Assembly (NCBI GenBank): GCA_022827195.1
Contig: JAJDTL010000039.1
Coordinates: 1 to 64,000 of the forward strand
Direction: 5' to 3'
DNA from: Caldilineaceae bacterium
Lineage (GTDB): Bacteria > Chloroflexota > Anaerolineae > Caldilineales > Caldilineaceae
Length of the DNA: 64,000 nt
Below the pieces are notes generated by a model. That model saw only the letters and a list, made by a program, of their open reading frames with translations, was not told where the DNA came from and searched no databases. Each line of letters begins with the position of its first letter. The first letter of the stretch is position 1. Positions 34,871 through 43,633 of this stretch are shown piece by piece. Both the position numbers and the translations under genes were made by a program.

Positions 34871-36835
34871 ATGGATTCCAAACGAGTTCGAAACGGCATG
34901 ATCTACTTCCTTCTGGTCGTAGCTCTCGGCGCGTTTCTTTACATAATACTGAGCAATCAGGGCAACAATATCTCGGCGACCATGTCGATCGCTGATATCG
35001 CCTCGCTGGTACGAAGCGGCAACGTGCAGGAACTCCAAGTCGACGGCGACGAGGTGACCGCCTTCTCCGGCGGCAAACTGATCGCCTCGCGCAAGGAGAC
35101 CGGCGTCGGTCTCGTCGAAACACTCCAGAATTTGGGTGTATCCGAAGATCAGTTGTCCGCCGTCAATCTCCAGATCGAAGCGCCCAGCGGGTGGGAAGTC
35201 TACGGCGGCATCCTCCTGGCCCTCCTGCCCATCATCCTGATCGCTGTATTCTTCATCTTCATACTTAGACAGGCCCAGGGCGCCGGCAACCAGGCCTTCA
35301 GCTTCAGCAAGAGCCGCGCCCGCATGTTCACCGGCGACAAACCGACCGTCAACTTCAGCGACGTGGCCGGCAACGAAGAAGCAAGGCAGGACCTGGCAGA
35401 GGTCGTCGAATTCCTCAAGGAACCCCAGAAATTTGCCTCGCTCGGCGCCCGCATCCCCAAAGGCGTTCTGCTTGTCGGCCCGCCCGGCACCGGCAAGACG
35501 TTGATGGCCAAGGCCGTTTCCGGTGAAGCCGGCGTGCCCTTTTTCAACATCAGCGGCTCCGAATTCGTCGAGATGTTTGTCGGCGTCGGCGCCAGCCGCG
35601 TGCGCGACCTGTTCGAGCAGGCCAAGAAAAACTCGCCCTGCATCATCTTTATCGACGAAATCGACGCCGTCGGCCGCCATCGCGGCGCCGGCCTGGGCGG
35701 CTCCCACGATGAGCGGGAGCAAACCCTTAACCAGATCCTCGTCGAAATGGATGGCTTCGATACCGATGTCAACATCATCATTATCGCCGCAACCAACAGG
35801 CCAGACATTCTCGACCCGGCCCTGCTGCGGCCCGGCCGCTTCGACCGCCGCGTCCTGATGGATTCGCCCGACGTCAAGGGCCGCCGCAAAATCCTCGATG
35901 TCCACGTCAAAGGCAAACCCCTGGCCACCGACATTGACCTCGAAGTTGTGGCCAAGCAGACACCGGGCTTTGTCGGCGCAGACATCGAAAACCTGGTCAA
36001 CGAGGCCGCCATCCTCGCCGCCCGCCGCAACCGCCGCTCCATCGGCCTGGCCGAGTTTCAGGAGGCGATCGAACGCGTCATCGCCGGGCCGGAACGGCGC
36101 AGCCGTATTATGTCGCCCAAGGAGAAGGAGATCGTCGCCTACCACGAGGCCGGACACGCCGTTGCCATGCACGTCCTGCCACAGCACGATCCCGTGCATA
36201 AGGTAACGATTGTGCCGCGCGGGATGGCGGGCGGCTACACGATGCCGCTGCCCGAAGAGGAATCCAACCTCAGCACAAGAGACAAATCGCGCGACGAGCT
36301 TGCCGCCCTCTTGGGCGGGCGCGTCGCCGAGGAGATCCGCTTCGAAGATGTAACAACCGGCGCCAGCAACGACCTGGAACGCGTTACCAACATGGCCCGC
36401 ATGATGATTACACAGTGGGGCATGAGCGAGGCCCTCGGCCCGATTCAATACGGCGAACGCGAGGAAATGGTCTTTCTCGGCCGTGGAATCGCCGAAACGC
36501 GCAACTACAGCGATAAGGTTGCCCAGGAAATCGATGAAGAGGTACGCAGATTGGTGGACGAAGCACACCGCCGCTGCCACGAAATCCTCGCATCCTACGA
36601 GGACCGGCTCGACGCCGTGGCCGCCGCGCTGCTCGAGCACGAAACGCTGCACGCTCCCGAATTCCAGGCGATCATGCGCGGCGAAGACCCGTTCCATTCG
36701 CTTGACGGCCTTGAAGAGCCGCTGCCCAGCGGCACGCCCGCCTCCGAGCGGGACGAAAACGACCTGCCGCGCGAAGAGGACAACCGCGACCAGGAGTTGG
36801 GCCTGAGCGGGGGAACCCTGCCCGCGCCCGCCTGA
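34871..36835 (+). CDS. ftsH: ATP-dependent zinc metalloprotease FtsH
   Basis: Hexameric membrane protease for quality control of membrane and regulatory proteins. 654 residues from ATG 34871: membrane helices at about 9-29 and 112-132 flank an extracytoplasmic domain. The AAA module has Walker A GPPGTGKT (about 203), Walker [12 protein letters not shown], the second region of homology with [21 protein letters not shown] and pore motif [11 protein letters not shown]. The zinc site is [11 protein letters not shown], about residue 423. The last about 40 residues are acidic and variable. The start is preceded by AGAGGA; an upstream in-frame ATG has no ribosome site. Confidence 0.97.
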   Translation: MDSKRVRNGMIYFLLVVALGAFLYIILSNQGNNISATMSIADIASLVRSGNVQELQVDGDEVTAFSGGKLIASRKETGVGLVETLQNLGVSEDQLSAVNLQIEAPSGWEVYGGILLALLPIILIAVFFIFILRQAQGAGNQAFSFSKSRARMFTGDKPTVNFSDVAGNEEARQDLAEVVEFLKEPQKFASLGARIPKGVLLVGPPGTGKTLMAKAVSGEAGVPFFNISGSEFVEMFVGVGASRVRDLFEQAKKNSPCIIFIDEIDAVGRHRGAGLGGSHDEREQTLNQILVEMDGFDTDVNIIIIAATNRPDILDPALLRPGRFDRRVLMDSPDVKGRRKILDVHVKGKPLATDIDLEVVAKQTPGFVGADIENLVNEAAILAARRNRRSIGLAEFQEAIERVIAGPERRSRIMSPKEKEIVAYHEAGHAVAMHVLPQHDPVHKVTIVPRGMAGGYTMPLPEEESNLSTRDKSRDELAALLGGRVAEEIRFEDVTTGASNDLERVTNMARMMITQWGMSEALGPIQYGEREEMVFLGRGIAETRNYSDKVAQEIDEEVRRLVDEAHRRCHEILASYEDRLDAVAAALLEHETLHAPEFQAIMRGEDPFHSLDGLEEPLPSGTPASERDENDLPREEDNRDQELGLSGGTLPAPA

Positions 36836-36883
36836 GCGGACCGCGCGCAACCGCAACCAAGGAAGCCACCGACACGTGCGCCC

Positions 36884-36912
36884 GGCCTCGCCCCAGCGGG
36901 CGGGGTCTTCTC
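36884..36912 (+). terminator. Probable terminator after ftsH
   Basis: A stem of about 10 base pairs (36884-36893 with 36898-36907, with wobble pairs) closes a CAGC loop and is followed by a pyrimidine-rich TCTTCTC. The T-run is imperfect. Confidence 0.45.
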
Positions 36913-36960
36913 ACATCAACGGCTCGCCTTCTCCATTAGCCGGGAGATTCAGCTCGAATC

Positions 36961-37713
36961 GTGTCCCGCCTCATCTACTACTTCGATCGCATGTTGCTCG
37001 CCGGCGCCCCCGTAAGCCGCTGGCTGAACATCCTCCTCATCTTTGTCGGCGCCCTGGGCGCCCTGGGACTTGTCCCGGGCCACTGGCTGACTGCCGTCCT
37101 CTGCGCCCTTCTACTGGCGGGATTCTTCTGGCTCCGTCACCACTGGCGCAGCCGCGACTACGTCCAGTTTCAAGAGGCGCCTTTGCCCCAAATCACCCCC
37201 CAGGCGCTGGCCCCCTCCGACAAAGTGCCCATCCATGCCACCGGCTACTTCACTGTCGAGGGCAAGAGCGAACGATTCACCTGGCTGCAGGGCTACTTCC
37301 GTACCTTTGCAACCCGCGAACACGCCGTAATCTGCCTTGTACAGCCCAAACTGACGCTGATGGCGCAGTGGCCCGAAAAAGATGTGGGCATGTGGTACGT
37401 CTTCTTCTTCCCCAGGTCGGTCCGCCATGTCCGCTACGGGACTGTTTCATTCGGTCGCAAAACGCAGCCGTGTGTGGCCGTGGAGCACGAAATCCACATT
37501 CCCAAGAAGGGCCGTTTCAGCCGCGAACGCACCCTGCAAGAGACCGTCGTCCTCGCCTCAGACACCGAGGCGGATTCGCTCAGGATTCTCGCCGACCTGA
37601 TCCACGACACGCACGCCGAAGAGGAAGAAGAGAAGCCGCCCCAGCCGGCTCCCACGCCTTCTCCCAATGGACAGGTGAACGTCCCCATCGGAGCAACCCG
37701 CCGCCTGGACTGA
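36961..37713 (+). CDS. Membrane protein of unknown function
   Basis: 250 residues, not recognised. Two hydrophobic segments at about 21-62 form a hairpin, followed by an apparently cytoplasmic domain of beta character with [38 protein letters not shown], and an acidic/Pro-rich end ([16 protein letters not shown]). It starts at GTG 36961 with a weak ribosome site. The coding bias matches the neighbouring genes and it ends 19 bases before the dCMP deaminase gene, so it is probably real. No function is proposed. Confidence 0.65.
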   Translation: MSRLIYYFDRMLLAGAPVSRWLNILLIFVGALGALGLVPGHWLTAVLCALLLAGFFWLRHHWRSRDYVQFQEAPLPQITPQALAPSDKVPIHATGYFTVEGKSERFTWLQGYFRTFATREHAVICLVQPKLTLMAQWPEKDVGMWYVFFFPRSVRHVRYGTVSFGRKTQPCVAVEHEIHIPKKGRFSRERTLQETVVLASDTEADSLRILADLIHDTHAEEEEEKPPQPAPTPSPNGQVNVPIGATRRLD

Positions 37714-37732
37714 TTCAGCGGCCCGACCCCGT

Positions 37733-38203
37733 ATGACAGCGCCCCAAGCGACTCGCCCTTCATGGGATCAATACTTTCTGCAGATCGCATTCACCGTTGC
37801 CTCGCGCAGCACCTGCGATCGCGCCCATGTCGGCGCCGTCATCGTCCGCCGCCGGCGCATCCTTGCCACCGGCTACAACGGTTCTCCGACCGGCCTGCCA
37901 CACTGCGACGAAGTCGGCCATCTGATCATCGACGGCCACTGCGTGCGCGCCCTCCATGCCGAGCAGAACGCCATTATCCAGGCCGCCCTCCACGGCGTCG
38001 GCACCGACGGCAGCATGATCTACGTCACGCACCAGCCCTGCCTCACCTGCGCCAAAATGATCATCAACGCCGGCATCCAACGCGTCATCTATGCCGGCCA
38101 TTACCCCGACGACAACAGCCGCCGCTTCCTGCGGGAGGCCGGCGTCGCCCTCGTCCAAATGCCGCAGCCCGGTCAGGAAGACGGGATCCAAAGCCATCCT
38201 TAG
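37733..38203 (+). CDS. Deoxycytidylate (dCMP) deaminase family protein
   Basis: 156 residues of the zinc-dependent cytidine/deoxycytidylate deaminase fold. Catalytic motif [12 protein letters not shown] supplies His and Glu, [14 protein letters not shown] supplies the two Cys ligands, and [13 protein letters not shown] and YVTHQPC match dCMP deaminases of the ComEB type. It would convert dCMP to dUMP for thymidylate synthesis. No allosteric nucleotide insertions are evident. It may be cotranscribed with the membrane protein upstream. Confidence 0.9.
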   Translation: MTAPQATRPSWDQYFLQIAFTVASRSTCDRAHVGAVIVRRRRILATGYNGSPTGLPHCDEVGHLIIDGHCVRALHAEQNAIIQAALHGVGTDGSMIYVTHQPCLTCAKMIINAGIQRVIYAGHYPDDNSRRFLREAGVALVQMPQPGQEDGIQSHP

Positions 38204-38260
38204 CGCCTCCCCACAGGAAAATTTGCTGCAGTGCCGGCCCTCCGCTGGCGCAACAGGCCG

Positions 38261-40426
38261 TTAACGGACCGGCAGCCAGACGCGAAAAGGGGCCGGCTTC
38301 AGCTGGACCGCGCCGATCCCCGTTTGATCGTAGTCAGGGTCCTCGACTTCGTTCCCCATCGCCGGCAACTTCTCGAAAACGAACATCGCCTGCTCGCCTT
38401 CGCAGCTGTATACAGCGGCCCGAACGCGGCCATCCGCCAGCGGCTGGGGCAACGAACGCTCAACGTCAAAATAGATCTGCCGCACCGGCGCGCTGCCCCC
38501 GCCGGCCCGGACCGCACCGTCCAAAAACGTTACGTTGCCGTCGCAGGTCACAATCCGCACGTCGCGCCAGCGCCCCAATTCCAGCGCAACGCCGCCGCCC
38601 GGCGACCGCACCTCCAGTGCGACCCTCCGTGACCCATTCAACGGCAGTTCGACGAAGTTGCTGAAGCTCAACGCCTTGTACGTTCCGCTGTCGTAGGCCA
38701 GATCATCTCCAAGATACACGCGAAACGCGATGCCGGCCGAGCCGGGCGCCAGCGCCGCGTTCGAATGGACCGCGATCAGGCGGTCGGCCTCCGCCGGCAG
38801 CTCCAGGACCGTGCGCAAGACGCCCTCCTCCCGCGTGGTCCCGACCGCCACCGCCTCAGATTGGAGACCGAACGCGCCCAGCTGCTCCTCGCGCAAAGCG
38901 TATACCCAAGGGCCGGATCGCAGCGCGCCCACCGGATTGCCCGCAGAACCGATCGTGATGCCGGGCCCGCCGCGCCGCACCTCCAGGCCGCGCCGCGACC
39001 TGAACTCGACCTGCACCCTCATGCCCGGTCGCCACAGCCGCTCGACCTCCAGGCTGCCGTCCGACCTCCTGTCGGCCCCCTCGACCGCGATCGCCTCGCT
39101 CCACGGCGGGCAACGCAGCCGCAGCTTGAACCGGCCCTCGGTCGCATCGCCGCAACGGATCACAGCGACGCCCATGTCAGACGCCGGCTCCACGATCAGA
39201 TGCGCCCTGCCGCCCTGTGTGTCGATCTGTGTCTCCAGCGGCACATAGAGATTGACATCCGCCCTGTCCCCTTCGGCGGTCACACAATACCGCAGCGCAT
39301 CCACCAGGCAGCGCGGACCGTGATGCGAGCAGCAGAAATCCCAGACGCAGCCGGCATCGCCCCAGAAACTACGGTGCCCGCACCAGCCGCCGTTCGAGGC
39401 GAAGTCAAACAGCTGATGATTGCAGAAGATCTCCTCCGCCATGTCGAGAAAACGGCCCTCTCCTGTCGCCCCGTACAGCTCGAAGCTCAACATCATCCAG
39501 TCGGAGACCGTGCAGGTCTCATCGATCTTGTCCCGCCCCTCCTTCTCCCCGCTGAAAAACAGATCGTCGCGGTCCTCTATCTCCGGCCGGTCCATCTCTT
39601 CCCCGGCGATCAGCCACTCCTGCACGCCGCCGCTAATATGCGCCTTGGTGTCGCGAATCCACTCCCAGAATTCGACCGCCTTCTGTAGAATATCCCCGTC
39701 GCCCGTGCGTCGCCACAGCTCCAGCAGACCCCGATAGATGTGGATCAGGACGTGGAAATTGCCCGTGATCGCACCGTATTCCTGGCACGGCTTGAGCGCG
39801 TCAACCTGCTCAAAGACCGCCCGCGCATACGCCAGCGCATCTCGCTCTCCGGACAGGTCGTAGTAGCGGGCAAAGACGTCAAGCGAGAAGAACCAGCGGT
39901 AGCCTTGATTCATCGGCACCAGCGTATCGGGGCGAATGCGCGAACGGCCGGCTTCGGGAGGAACGTACGTGTTGTTCAGCTTGGGACGTACTTTGGCCCC
40001 GTGACTGGGAGAGACGTTCTGCATGAAGAACGCAATCGCCCGCGTCGCCGACGCCAGCGCGGCAGGATGGCCGAACGTCTGATTCGTCTCCAGCAAAGCA
40101 TTGGCAATCTGCAGCGTGCCGCAGTACTCCGACTGCGTGTAGTTTCGCCCGAAAAAGCCGTTCGCGGACTGAAACTCTATCAGCCTGTCCACCACGCCCA
40201 TGATGCCGGAATCGAGCGCCCGGAACTGGGGCATGCGATGGTAGTGCGCCATGCCGTCCAGCCAGCGGCCGACAAAGTCGCCGCCATACGCCCATCCGCC
40301 GGGATCGGCCTCGAAGTCGCGGAACAGCCTCTCCTTGGGCATCGCTACCAGGTGGTCAACCGAGCGGGCAAGAATCTCGCCCAACTCCGCGCGCGGCGCG
40401 ATCGCTTCGTAAGCAGCCAGCTTCAT
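38261..40426 (-). CDS. Glycoside hydrolase family 127-like protein (beta-L-arabinofuranosidase type)
   Basis: 721 residues, no signal peptide, so cytoplasmic. The N-terminal about 380 residues form an alpha/alpha barrel; the rest are beta domains. Residues Glu303 and Cys305 (DETCTVSDW) and Cys365-Cys366 (WDFCCSHHG) reproduce the Glu-x-Cys and Cys-Cys zinc site of the known GH127 enzyme HypBA1, where one Cys is the nucleophile. The usual CCPxN sequence is CCSHH here, so the subfamily differs. It probably releases a sugar from imported oligosaccharides. GGGAGG stands 5 bases before its ATG. It follows an amidohydrolase-like gene after 14 bases. Confidence 0.8.
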   Translation of the reverse strand: MKLAAYEAIAPRAELGEILARSVDHLVAMPKERLFRDFEADPGGWAYGGDFVGRWLDGMAHYHRMPQFRALDSGIMGVVDRLIEFQSANGFFGRNYTQSEYCGTLQIANALLETNQTFGHPAALASATRAIAFFMQNVSPSHGAKVRPKLNNTYVPPEAGRSRIRPDTLVPMNQGYRWFFSLDVFARYYDLSGERDALAYARAVFEQVDALKPCQEYGAITGNFHVLIHIYRGLLELWRRTGDGDILQKAVEFWEWIRDTKAHISGGVQEWLIAGEEMDRPEIEDRDDLFFSGEKEGRDKIDETCTVSDWMMLSFELYGATGEGRFLDMAEEIFCNHQLFDFASNGGWCGHRSFWGDAGCVWDFCCSHHGPRCLVDALRYCVTAEGDRADVNLYVPLETQIDTQGGRAHLIVEPASDMGVAVIRCGDATEGRFKLRLRCPPWSEAIAVEGADRRSDGSLEVERLWRPGMRVQVEFRSRRGLEVRRGGPGITIGSAGNPVGALRSGPWVYALREEQLGAFGLQSEAVAVGTTREEGVLRTVLELPAEADRLIAVHSNAALAPGSAGIAFRVYLGDDLAYDSGTYKALSFSNFVELPLNGSRRVALEVRSPGGGVALELGRWRDVRIVTCDGNVTFLDGAVRAGGGSAPVRQIYFDVERSLPQPLADGRVRAAVYSCEGEQAMFVFEKLPAMGNEVEDPDYDQTGIGAVQLKPAPFRVWLPVR

Positions 40427-40440
40427 CCCTGCCTCCCGCC

Positions 40441-41166
40441 TCAGTCGATTCCCAGAAGACGCGCCAAATTGCCGCCAAGTACCAGTCCTTCGGCCTCCTC
40501 GCCCAACTCGAGCCTCAAAATCGACTCAACCGCAAAATCCATCGGCACGCCGGGGCCGTTCGATGCGAAGCAGATCTTCTCAGGCCCGATCTCTTGCACC
40601 GCCCGCATAATGAAGAGCGGCTCCGCCACCGTGTTTGTGCCCAGATGGACATTCGGAAAAATCTTCGCCACCTCAAGCGCCTCACTAACACCGTCACGGT
40701 ACCCCATATGCTCCATGATGATCGGCAGCTCAGGATAGCGCGCCGCCACCAGCCCGATCTGTGCCGGCGTGCTGTGGCGGGCCCCCGAATGGATGTTTAC
40801 CACCAGCTCCAGGTCGCGCGCCTTGTCCAGCACCGGCAACGGCGCCTGGCCGAAAATCTCATAGTTGCACCCTACCGACATCAGCTTGAGGATCGGCATG
40901 CCCCACACCGTCGCCGCGGTCTCCAGTTCCTCGACCGCAGGCGCGCCGTGCAGCGGGTTAATCTGGCAGCAGCCGATAAGACGCGGCTCATCCTCCACAA
41001 ACTCCGCCAGCCCGCTGTTGTTGGGATTCGGAATCGGGCCGGCGATGAGAACGACGTGATCAATGCCGCCCATGTCGGCGTCCTCAAGGATCTCCTCGAC
41101 CCCGTAAACCTTGCCGTTCACAGGCTGGTCTTCCGTCCAGTAATACTCAAAGTCGATTCGTTTCAT
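40441..41166 (-). CDS. Amidohydrolase-like TIM-barrel protein lacking the HxH motif
   Basis: 241 residues, amidohydrolase family 2 type barrel (VLIAGPIPNPNNSG, LIGCCQINPLHGAPAVEELE, LELVVNIHSGARHSTP, LPIIMEHMGYRDG, and the NLARLLGID end). The usual N-terminal metal motif HxH is not present: the start reads MKRIDFEYYWTED. The remaining His (INPLHG, NIHSG, EHMGY) could hold a metal or act without it. ATG 41166 is chosen because GGGGGAG precedes it and family similarity begins there. First gene of an operon with the GH127-like gene. The role is unclear. Confidence 0.75.
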   Translation of the reverse strand: MKRIDFEYYWTEDQPVNGKVYGVEEILEDADMGGIDHVVLIAGPIPNPNNSGLAEFVEDEPRLIGCCQINPLHGAPAVEELETAATVWGMPILKLMSVGCNYEIFGQAPLPVLDKARDLELVVNIHSGARHSTPAQIGLVAARYPELPIIMEHMGYRDGVSEALEVAKIFPNVHLGTNTVAEPLFIMRAVQEIGPEKICFASNGPGVPMDFAVESILRLELGEEAEGLVLGGNLARLLGID

Positions 41167-41462
41167 GGCTTGGCTCCCCCATTTTTGTGCCGGCGGACAG
41201 GAGACTCGGGTCCTGCCTCTTGCCCCCATTCGATCAGAAAACTGCCATCGCAGTGAGTATAATTGAACTCCATTTCCTTGTCGATGACCGCCCACGAGAA
41301 GCGCCTCCCAAAACTGGCGTGCAGATTCCCAGACCTCGGATGGCAAAGGAGTCATGGCCGCTCAACGATCTCTTCTCCTCCAAAGCAGGCGCATACACAA
41401 CCTTGTCTCCGTTTGGACGGTCGCGCGCTCGAACCCCGCCCACCACCCCTCGCAGTTCCATG

Positions 41463-41518
41463 CCACGGGCCACTGGCCACCGGTTACTGGTTACCAGCCA
41501 CCGGCCACTGACCACCGG
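41463..41518. repeat. Degenerate heptamer tandem repeat (eight copies)
   Basis: Eight consecutive 7-base units fill exactly 56 bases: CCACGGG, CCACTGG, CCACCGG, TTACTGG, TTACCAG, CCACCGG, CCACTGA, CCACCGG. It lies between the divergent amidohydrolase and trp promoters. Heptamer repeats of this type are known from intergenic regions of cyanobacteria and other groups. The rest of the gap 41167-41580 shows no gene. Confidence 0.85.
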
Positions 41519-41580
41519 CATGGCTTCCCGCCAACCTTTTCCAACGCCAAGTGTGCGCTGCACTCCGCACGAGGAGGCAT

Positions 41581-41609
41581 TTGACACCTGCGCTCAAACC
41601 GCATATACT
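41581..41609 (+). promoter_or_regulatory. Strong sigma-70 promoter of the trp operon
   Basis: A perfect -35 TTGACA at 41581-41586 and TATACT at 41604-41609 are separated by the ideal 17 bases. Transcription should start near 41616, right before the T-box leader. Confidence 0.88.
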
Positions 41610-41615
41610 GCGCCG

Positions 41616-41996
41616 CAACAACTGAACGCGAAAGACCGCGAACCGGAAGAGTAGCGCCCGAAGCGAGTTCCAGAGAGCCCCCGAACGGTGGAAACGGGGC
41701 AACAGCGCAGGACGTGAATGGGCCGGGGAGTCGGCCGGTGAACCGTAGCTGAACTGCACAGTAGCCGGTCCCGGAGACGCCACCGTTATCAGGGCGCTGC
41801 GGCCATATCAGTGACGAAGTCCCCCGGGACTGACTGGCCGCGATGAGTGAGACTGGTGCAGGCTTCCCTTGCGTTTCATGCAGGGGATTTTTTGTTTTTG
41901 GCCTTAACCGGTCTAACAAGGGTGGCACCGCGGGCGTCCCAAATGACCTCGTCCCCTTGCGTTGGCAGAAATGCCGCGCTGGGGGACGTTCTATTT
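41616..41996 (+). promoter_or_regulatory. Tryptophan T-box riboswitch
   Basis: Leader of about 380 bases that senses uncharged tRNA-Trp. Visible landmarks in order are AGTA at 41650, the CAGAGAG element at 41671, GGTG of the distal loop near 41687, a candidate UGG specifier at 41719-41721 in GTGAATGGG, CCGTTATC near 41790, and the T-box consensus AGGGTGGCACCGCG at 41919-41932. In TGGC (41923-41926) the variable base C would pair with G73, the discriminator base of bacterial tRNA-Trp. A stem-loop with a T-run at 41866-41898, probably stem III, and a terminator at 41950 complete it. It controls trpE and the genes behind it. Confidence 0.93.
41950..41996 (+). terminator. Terminator arm of the trp T-box
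   Basis: CGTCCCC (41950-41956) pairs with GGGGACG (41982-41988) around an inner hairpin with a GAAA tetraloop (GGCA-GAAA-TGCC), followed by TTCTATTT. Uncharged tRNA-Trp should favour the antiterminator formed by the T-box sequence upstream and allow readthrough into trpE. Confidence 0.65.
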
Positions 41997-42037
41997 CAGG
42001 TGGAAACACGCCGCAAACTGTGAGAAAGGAAGTTGCG

Positions 42038-43579
42038 ATGGCAACCTACAGCCCTACGCTGGAGGAAGTAAGGAAGCTGGCGGCCGGCGGCAATACAATC
42101 CCGGTCTTCCGCGAGCTACCCGCCGATCTCGAAACGCCCGTTTCGGTCTATCTCAAGCTGCGCAACGGCGGCCCTTCCTTCCTGCTTGAGTCCGTCGAGA
42201 AGGGGGAGCAGGTGGGCCGCTACAGCTTCCTCGGCGTGCGGCCGCCCATGACGCTCTGCGCCCGCGGAGACCGGCTGGTCGTCGGCTCAGGCGACGGCGC
42301 CGCGCTTGAACGGCGCCGCGGCGATCCCTTCGACGCCGTCCGCAGCCTGCTGGCCGAACGCCGGCCCGTCGAGGTCCCGGGGCTGCCGCGCTTCTCCGGC
42401 GGCGCCGTCGGCTACTTCGGCTACGACACCGTCCGCTTCATCGAGCGCCTGCCGCAGACCGCACAGCAAAAGCTTGAAATCCCCGACATGCTCCTGCTCT
42501 TCAGCGACAATCTGGTCGTCTTCGATCACGTCCAGCACAAACTGCTCGTAATCGCCAACATGCACATCGGGACGAATGGCGCGCCCGCAGGACAGGAGAT
42601 CCCAGCTGCCTATGAAGACGCGGTCGCTCGCATCGACGCCATCGTCAGCGACCTGCGCCAGCCCTTCGCCCACCCGAAGAACCCCCCCGTAGACTGCCCC
42701 GTCGATTGGCGCAGCAACTTCACCCAGGACGAATACGAAGAGATTGTGCGGCGGGCCAAAGAGTACATCGCCGCGGGTGACATTTTCCAGGTCGTGCCCA
42801 GCCAGCGCCTCAGCCGCGCAACCGACGCCGAGCCGTTCGCCATCTATCGCGCCCTCCGCATGCTGAACCCTTCCCCCTACATGTACTTTCTCGAGTTCAA
42901 CGACATGGCCGGGCTCAGCGAATCCACCGGCAGCGACCAGCCGCTCTGGATCATCGGCTCCAGCCCCGAAATGCACGTCAGGCTCGAAGACGGCCGCGCC
43001 TTTCTCCATCCCATCGCCGGCACCCGCTGGCGCGGCCAGACGACGGCCGAGGACGACGCGCTCGCCGAAGGGCTTCTCAACGATCCCAAAGAGCGGGCTG
43101 AACACGTGATGCTGGTCGACCTCGGCCGCAATGACCTGGGACGCGTGTGCGAATACGGTACCGTCCAGGTGCCCGAGATGATGGTGATCGAGCGCTACAG
43201 CCACGTAATGCACATCGTCAGCGACGTGCAGGGCCAGCTCGCCGCCGGCCACGATGCCATCAGCCTGCTCAAGGCCACCTTTCCCGCCGGCACCGTCAGC
43301 GGCGCGCCCAAAGTGCGCGCCATGGAGATCATCGAAGAGCTCGAAGGCCTCCGCCGCGGTCTCTACGCCGGCGCCGTCGGGTACATCGACTACGACGGCA
43401 CGATGGACACCTGCATCGCCATCCGCACAATCGTCATGCAGGGCAATACCTGCCATCTGCAGGCCGGCGGCGGCGTCGTCGCCGACAGCGACCCTACCTA
43501 CGAATGGCACGAGACGCTGAACAAGGCCCAGGCCCTATCAGCCGCAGTCCAGCGCGCCGAAGAGGGATTTGGAAACTGA
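42038..43579 (+). CDS. trpE: Anthranilate synthase component I
   Basis: Converts chorismate to anthranilate together with TrpG. 513 residues. The tryptophan feedback site motif LLES is present (SFLLESVEKGEQVGRYSFLG), which separates it from PabB. The catalytic chorismate-binding domain has FQVVPSQRLSR, IIGSSPEMHVR, PIAGTRWRGQT, LVDLGRNDLGRVCEYGTV, FPAGTVSGAPKVRAMEII and the C-terminal QAGGGVVADSDPTYEWHET. ATG 42038 follows AAAGGAAG; the open frame upstream lies inside the T-box leader. First gene of the operon. Confidence 0.97.
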   Translation: MATYSPTLEEVRKLAAGGNTIPVFRELPADLETPVSVYLKLRNGGPSFLLESVEKGEQVGRYSFLGVRPPMTLCARGDRLVVGSGDGAALERRRGDPFDAVRSLLAERRPVEVPGLPRFSGGAVGYFGYDTVRFIERLPQTAQQKLEIPDMLLLFSDNLVVFDHVQHKLLVIANMHIGTNGAPAGQEIPAAYEDAVARIDAIVSDLRQPFAHPKNPPVDCPVDWRSNFTQDEYEEIVRRAKEYIAAGDIFQVVPSQRLSRATDAEPFAIYRALRMLNPSPYMYFLEFNDMAGLSESTGSDQPLWIIGSSPEMHVRLEDGRAFLHPIAGTRWRGQTTAEDDALAEGLLNDPKERAEHVMLVDLGRNDLGRVCEYGTVQVPEMMVIERYSHVMHIVSDVQGQLAAGHDAISLLKATFPAGTVSGAPKVRAMEIIEELEGLRRGLYAGAVGYIDYDGTMDTCIAIRTIVMQGNTCHLQAGGGVVADSDPTYEWHETLNKAQALSAAVQRAEEGFGN

Positions 43580-43633
43580 ACAATGAGCCCGAATTACACG
43601 CCTTACCAGACCTTGCACTCGCGGGAGTAAGCC

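Noticed and set aside
34844..36856. 670-codon open frame on the minus strand opposite ftsH
   Set aside because: Codon-bias artefact of the opposite gene; no start region or family similarity, and ftsH is certain.
41463..41518. Short repeat array considered as a CRISPR
   Set aside because: The units are contiguous 7-mers without spacers and no cas genes are present.
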